The notes below the pieces were generated by a model. The model searched no databases, was not told the DNA's origin, and was given only the letters and a program-made list of their open reading frames with translations. This document shows, piece by piece, positions 12,814-14,289 of a stretch of 14,289 nt of DNA. Position 1 is the first letter of the stretch, and the number at the start of each line of letters is the position of its first letter. A program made the position numbers and the translations under genes. Source of the DNA: Chloroflexi bacterium RBG_16_57_11. GTDB lineage: Bacteria; Chloroflexota; Anaerolineae; Anaerolineales; UBA4823. Where the stretch lies: positions 13,779-28,067 of the forward strand of contig MGNS01000092.1 of assembly GCA_001795165.1 (NCBI GenBank). Direction: 5' to 3'.

Positions 12814-14289
12814 ATGACGGATCATCCAACGCACGGCAAACAGCCGCCTCACGTACCTCCGGCTTCTCCTGGCAGTGAATACCCACTCGAAAGCGGCGTG
12901 CTATATCGCGGCTCGGATTATCAGCCGCCGCGCTCCTGGCGCACCTGGCTGGTTGGTAAACCACTTTCGACGGCCGATGCCCCTCATCAAACCATAGGAA
13001 AAGCCGTTGGCCTGGCGGTTTTTGCCTCTGACGCGCTATCTTCGACGGCGTACGCCACGCAAGAAATTCTCGTTATCCTGGCAGCAGCTGGGATGATGGC
13101 TCTTGGCTATGCTTTTCCTATCTCGATCGCCATTGTGATTTTATTGGTGATTGTTACGATTTCTTATGAGCAGACGATCCACGCCTATCCGGGAGGCGGC
13201 GGCGCTTATATCGTCGCTCGAGACAACCTGGGAGAGTTGCCTGCTCAAATTGCTGCTGCGGCTTTACTAACCGATTACATCTTAACAGTTGCCGTATCGG
13301 TATCCTCGGGTGTAGCCCAATTGACCTCCGCCTATACTGCATTGTATCCATATCGTGCGTGGATTGCCATTTTTATGGTCATGTTTGTTATGATGATAAA
13401 TCTGCGTGGGGTCAAAGAGTCGGGCTTCACGTTTGCCATCCCAACTTATTTCTTCCTGGTGATGATGGCAATAACCGTAGCAGTTGGCTTGGCGCGTTAT
13501 TTTACCGGCGGTCTGGGCACCGTAGTCGACCCACCGGAGATGGAAGCTGTCCACACACTCCAGGCAGTGACGCTTTTCTTGTTGCTTCACGCTTTTTCCA
13601 GCGGCACGACCGCCCTGACCGGTGTGGAAGCGATCTCAAATGGGATCACAGCTTTCCGCGAGCCTCGTAGCCGTAACGCTGGTATCACACTGATCTGGAT
13701 GTCCTCGATCCTGGGAGTGCTTTTCCTGGGGATCACCTTCCTCAGCGGTCAAATAGGAGCGGTTCCTTCCGAATCCGAGACGGTAATCTCGCAGCTTGCC
13801 CGGACAGCCTTGGCTGGCAGGAATTTTATGTACCTCATGGTCATCTGGGCTACGACAGTAATTCTGATCATGGCAGCCAACACGGCTTTTGCCGACTTTC
13901 CCCGCTTAAGCGCGCTGGTCGGGAAAGATGGCTTCCTCCCCCGCCAGCTTGCTTTCCGCGGTAGCCGCTTGGTCTATTCTTATGGTATTGTCACGCTATC
14001 GATTATCGCCAGCCTGTTGATCTTCATCTTCCAGGCCAGCGTAACTGCGTTGATCCCGCTATACGCGATCGGAGTGTTCCTTTCCTTCACTCTGTCCCAG
14101 TCCGGCATGGCGCACCGCTGGTGGAAATCCGGTCATCTCCAGCCTGGTGAAGAGTTGACCGAGCCCGGCTCTGTATTGGTTCACGACGGGCGTTGGAAAT
14201 TCAAAATGCTGGTCAACAGCTTTGGAGCGGTCTGTACCGCAGTGGTGATGATGGTCTTCGCGATAACTAAGTTCAGCGACGGCGCCTGG
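12814..14289 (+). CDS. KimA-like APC-superfamily potassium transporter, 3'-truncated by the window
   Basis: The frame starts at ATG 12814, just after an in-frame stop at 12808, and is open to the last base (492 codons). A 40-residue Pro-rich N-terminus precedes GKPLSTADAPHQ and the first helix. Similarity to Bacillus KimA (YdaO) runs along the whole visible part: GLAVFASDALSSTAYATQEIL (66-86), AYPGGGGAYIVARDNLG (124-140), TDYILTVAVSVSSG (153-166), AFSSGTTALTGVEAISNGI (260-278), AANTAFADFPRLS (354-366) and IPLYAIGVFLSFTLSQSGM (414-432). Residues equivalent to KimA K+ ligands are kept: Asp73, Tyr80, Asp154, Thr158, Thr269, Glu272 and Tyr417. I infer high-affinity proton-coupled K+ uptake. The family also includes amino acid permeases, so substrate is inferred. 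Confidence 0.88.
   Translation, partial: MTDHPTHGKQPPHVPPASPGSEYPLESGVLYRGSDYQPPRSWRTWLVGKPLSTADAPHQTIGKAVGLAVFASDALSSTAYATQEILVILAAAGMMALGYAFPISIAIVILLVIVTISYEQTIHAYPGGGGAYIVARDNLGELPAQIAAAALLTDYILTVAVSVSSGVAQLTSAYTALYPYRAWIAIFMVMFVMMINLRGVKESGFTFAIPTYFFLVMMAITVAVGLARYFTGGLGTVVDPPEMEAVHTLQAVTLFLLLHAFSSGTTALTGVEAISNGITAFREPRSRNAGITLIWMSSILGVLFLGITFLSGQIGAVPSESETVISQLARTALAGRNFMYLMVIWATTVILIMAANTAFADFPRLSALVGKDGFLPRQLAFRGSRLVYSYGIVTLSIIASLLIFIFQASVTALIPLYAIGVFLSFTLSQSGMAHRWWKSGHLQPGEELTEPGSVLVHDGRWKFKMLVNSFGAVCTAVVMMVFAITKFSDGAW

Overview
The window looks like a moderately GC-rich bacterial chromosome segment, most likely Chloroflexota and probably Anaerolineae. The taxon is inferred from the gene repertoire: a DUF4332-type helix-hairpin-helix protein, a DUF5667-type membrane protein beside an ECF sigma factor, a clan CD (C25-like) caspase-fold protein with TPR-like helices, and a YoaR-domain beta-lactamase-fold protein. 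No rRNA, tRNA, transposase, CRISPR array or phage gene was seen. Gene density is high and no gap exceeds about 210 bases.

Layout, left to right. (1) 1-2730 (+): a large caspase-fold (C25/CHAT-like) protein whose reading frame runs off the left edge. (2) 2842-4332 (+): a membrane-anchored class A beta-lactamase/PBP-fold serine hydrolase. A perfect 13-bp hairpin with a T tract separates it from gene 1, and the 3' arm of that hairpin contains its ribosome binding site. (3) 4377-6167 (-): a convergent cytoplasmic protein with a DUF7309/DUF6930-like middle and a TPR, ST7-like C-terminus. (4) 6168-6377: a divergent promoter region with overlapping -10 elements and short direct repeats. (5) 6378-6926 (+) ECF sigma factor, followed by 7093-8109 (+) a DUF5667 membrane protein with an Asn-rich tail ending in Lys-Asp repeats, closed by a strong terminator at 8196-8225. 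(6) 8250-9821 (+): a GT-C type polytopic membrane protein. (7) 9887-10291 DUF4332 and 10309-10695 mscL, an apparent two-gene operon behind an extended -10 promoter. (8) 10793-11839: a CDF exporter whose metal-site residues (NxxxD and DxxxD) point to manganese. (9) 11869-12723: a class IV PLP aminotransferase. (10) 12814 to the right edge: a KimA-like APC-superfamily potassium transporter, cut by the window end.

How the genes relate. The right third has an ion and osmotic theme (MscL, Mn-type CDF, KimA-like K+ uptake), but the genes appear to have separate promoters, so this is a neighbourhood rather than a proven system. The ECF sigma and DUF5667 pair is the clearest regulatory module. The most unusual items are the TPR-like/caspase-fold protein with its symmetric Cys4 tail, the hairpin that overlaps both a promoter and a ribosome binding site at 2793-2841, and the Asn-rich presumed anti-sigma partner. 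Most of the rest is ordinary accessory or housekeeping content. I found no feature that by itself demonstrates a new defence or mobile system.
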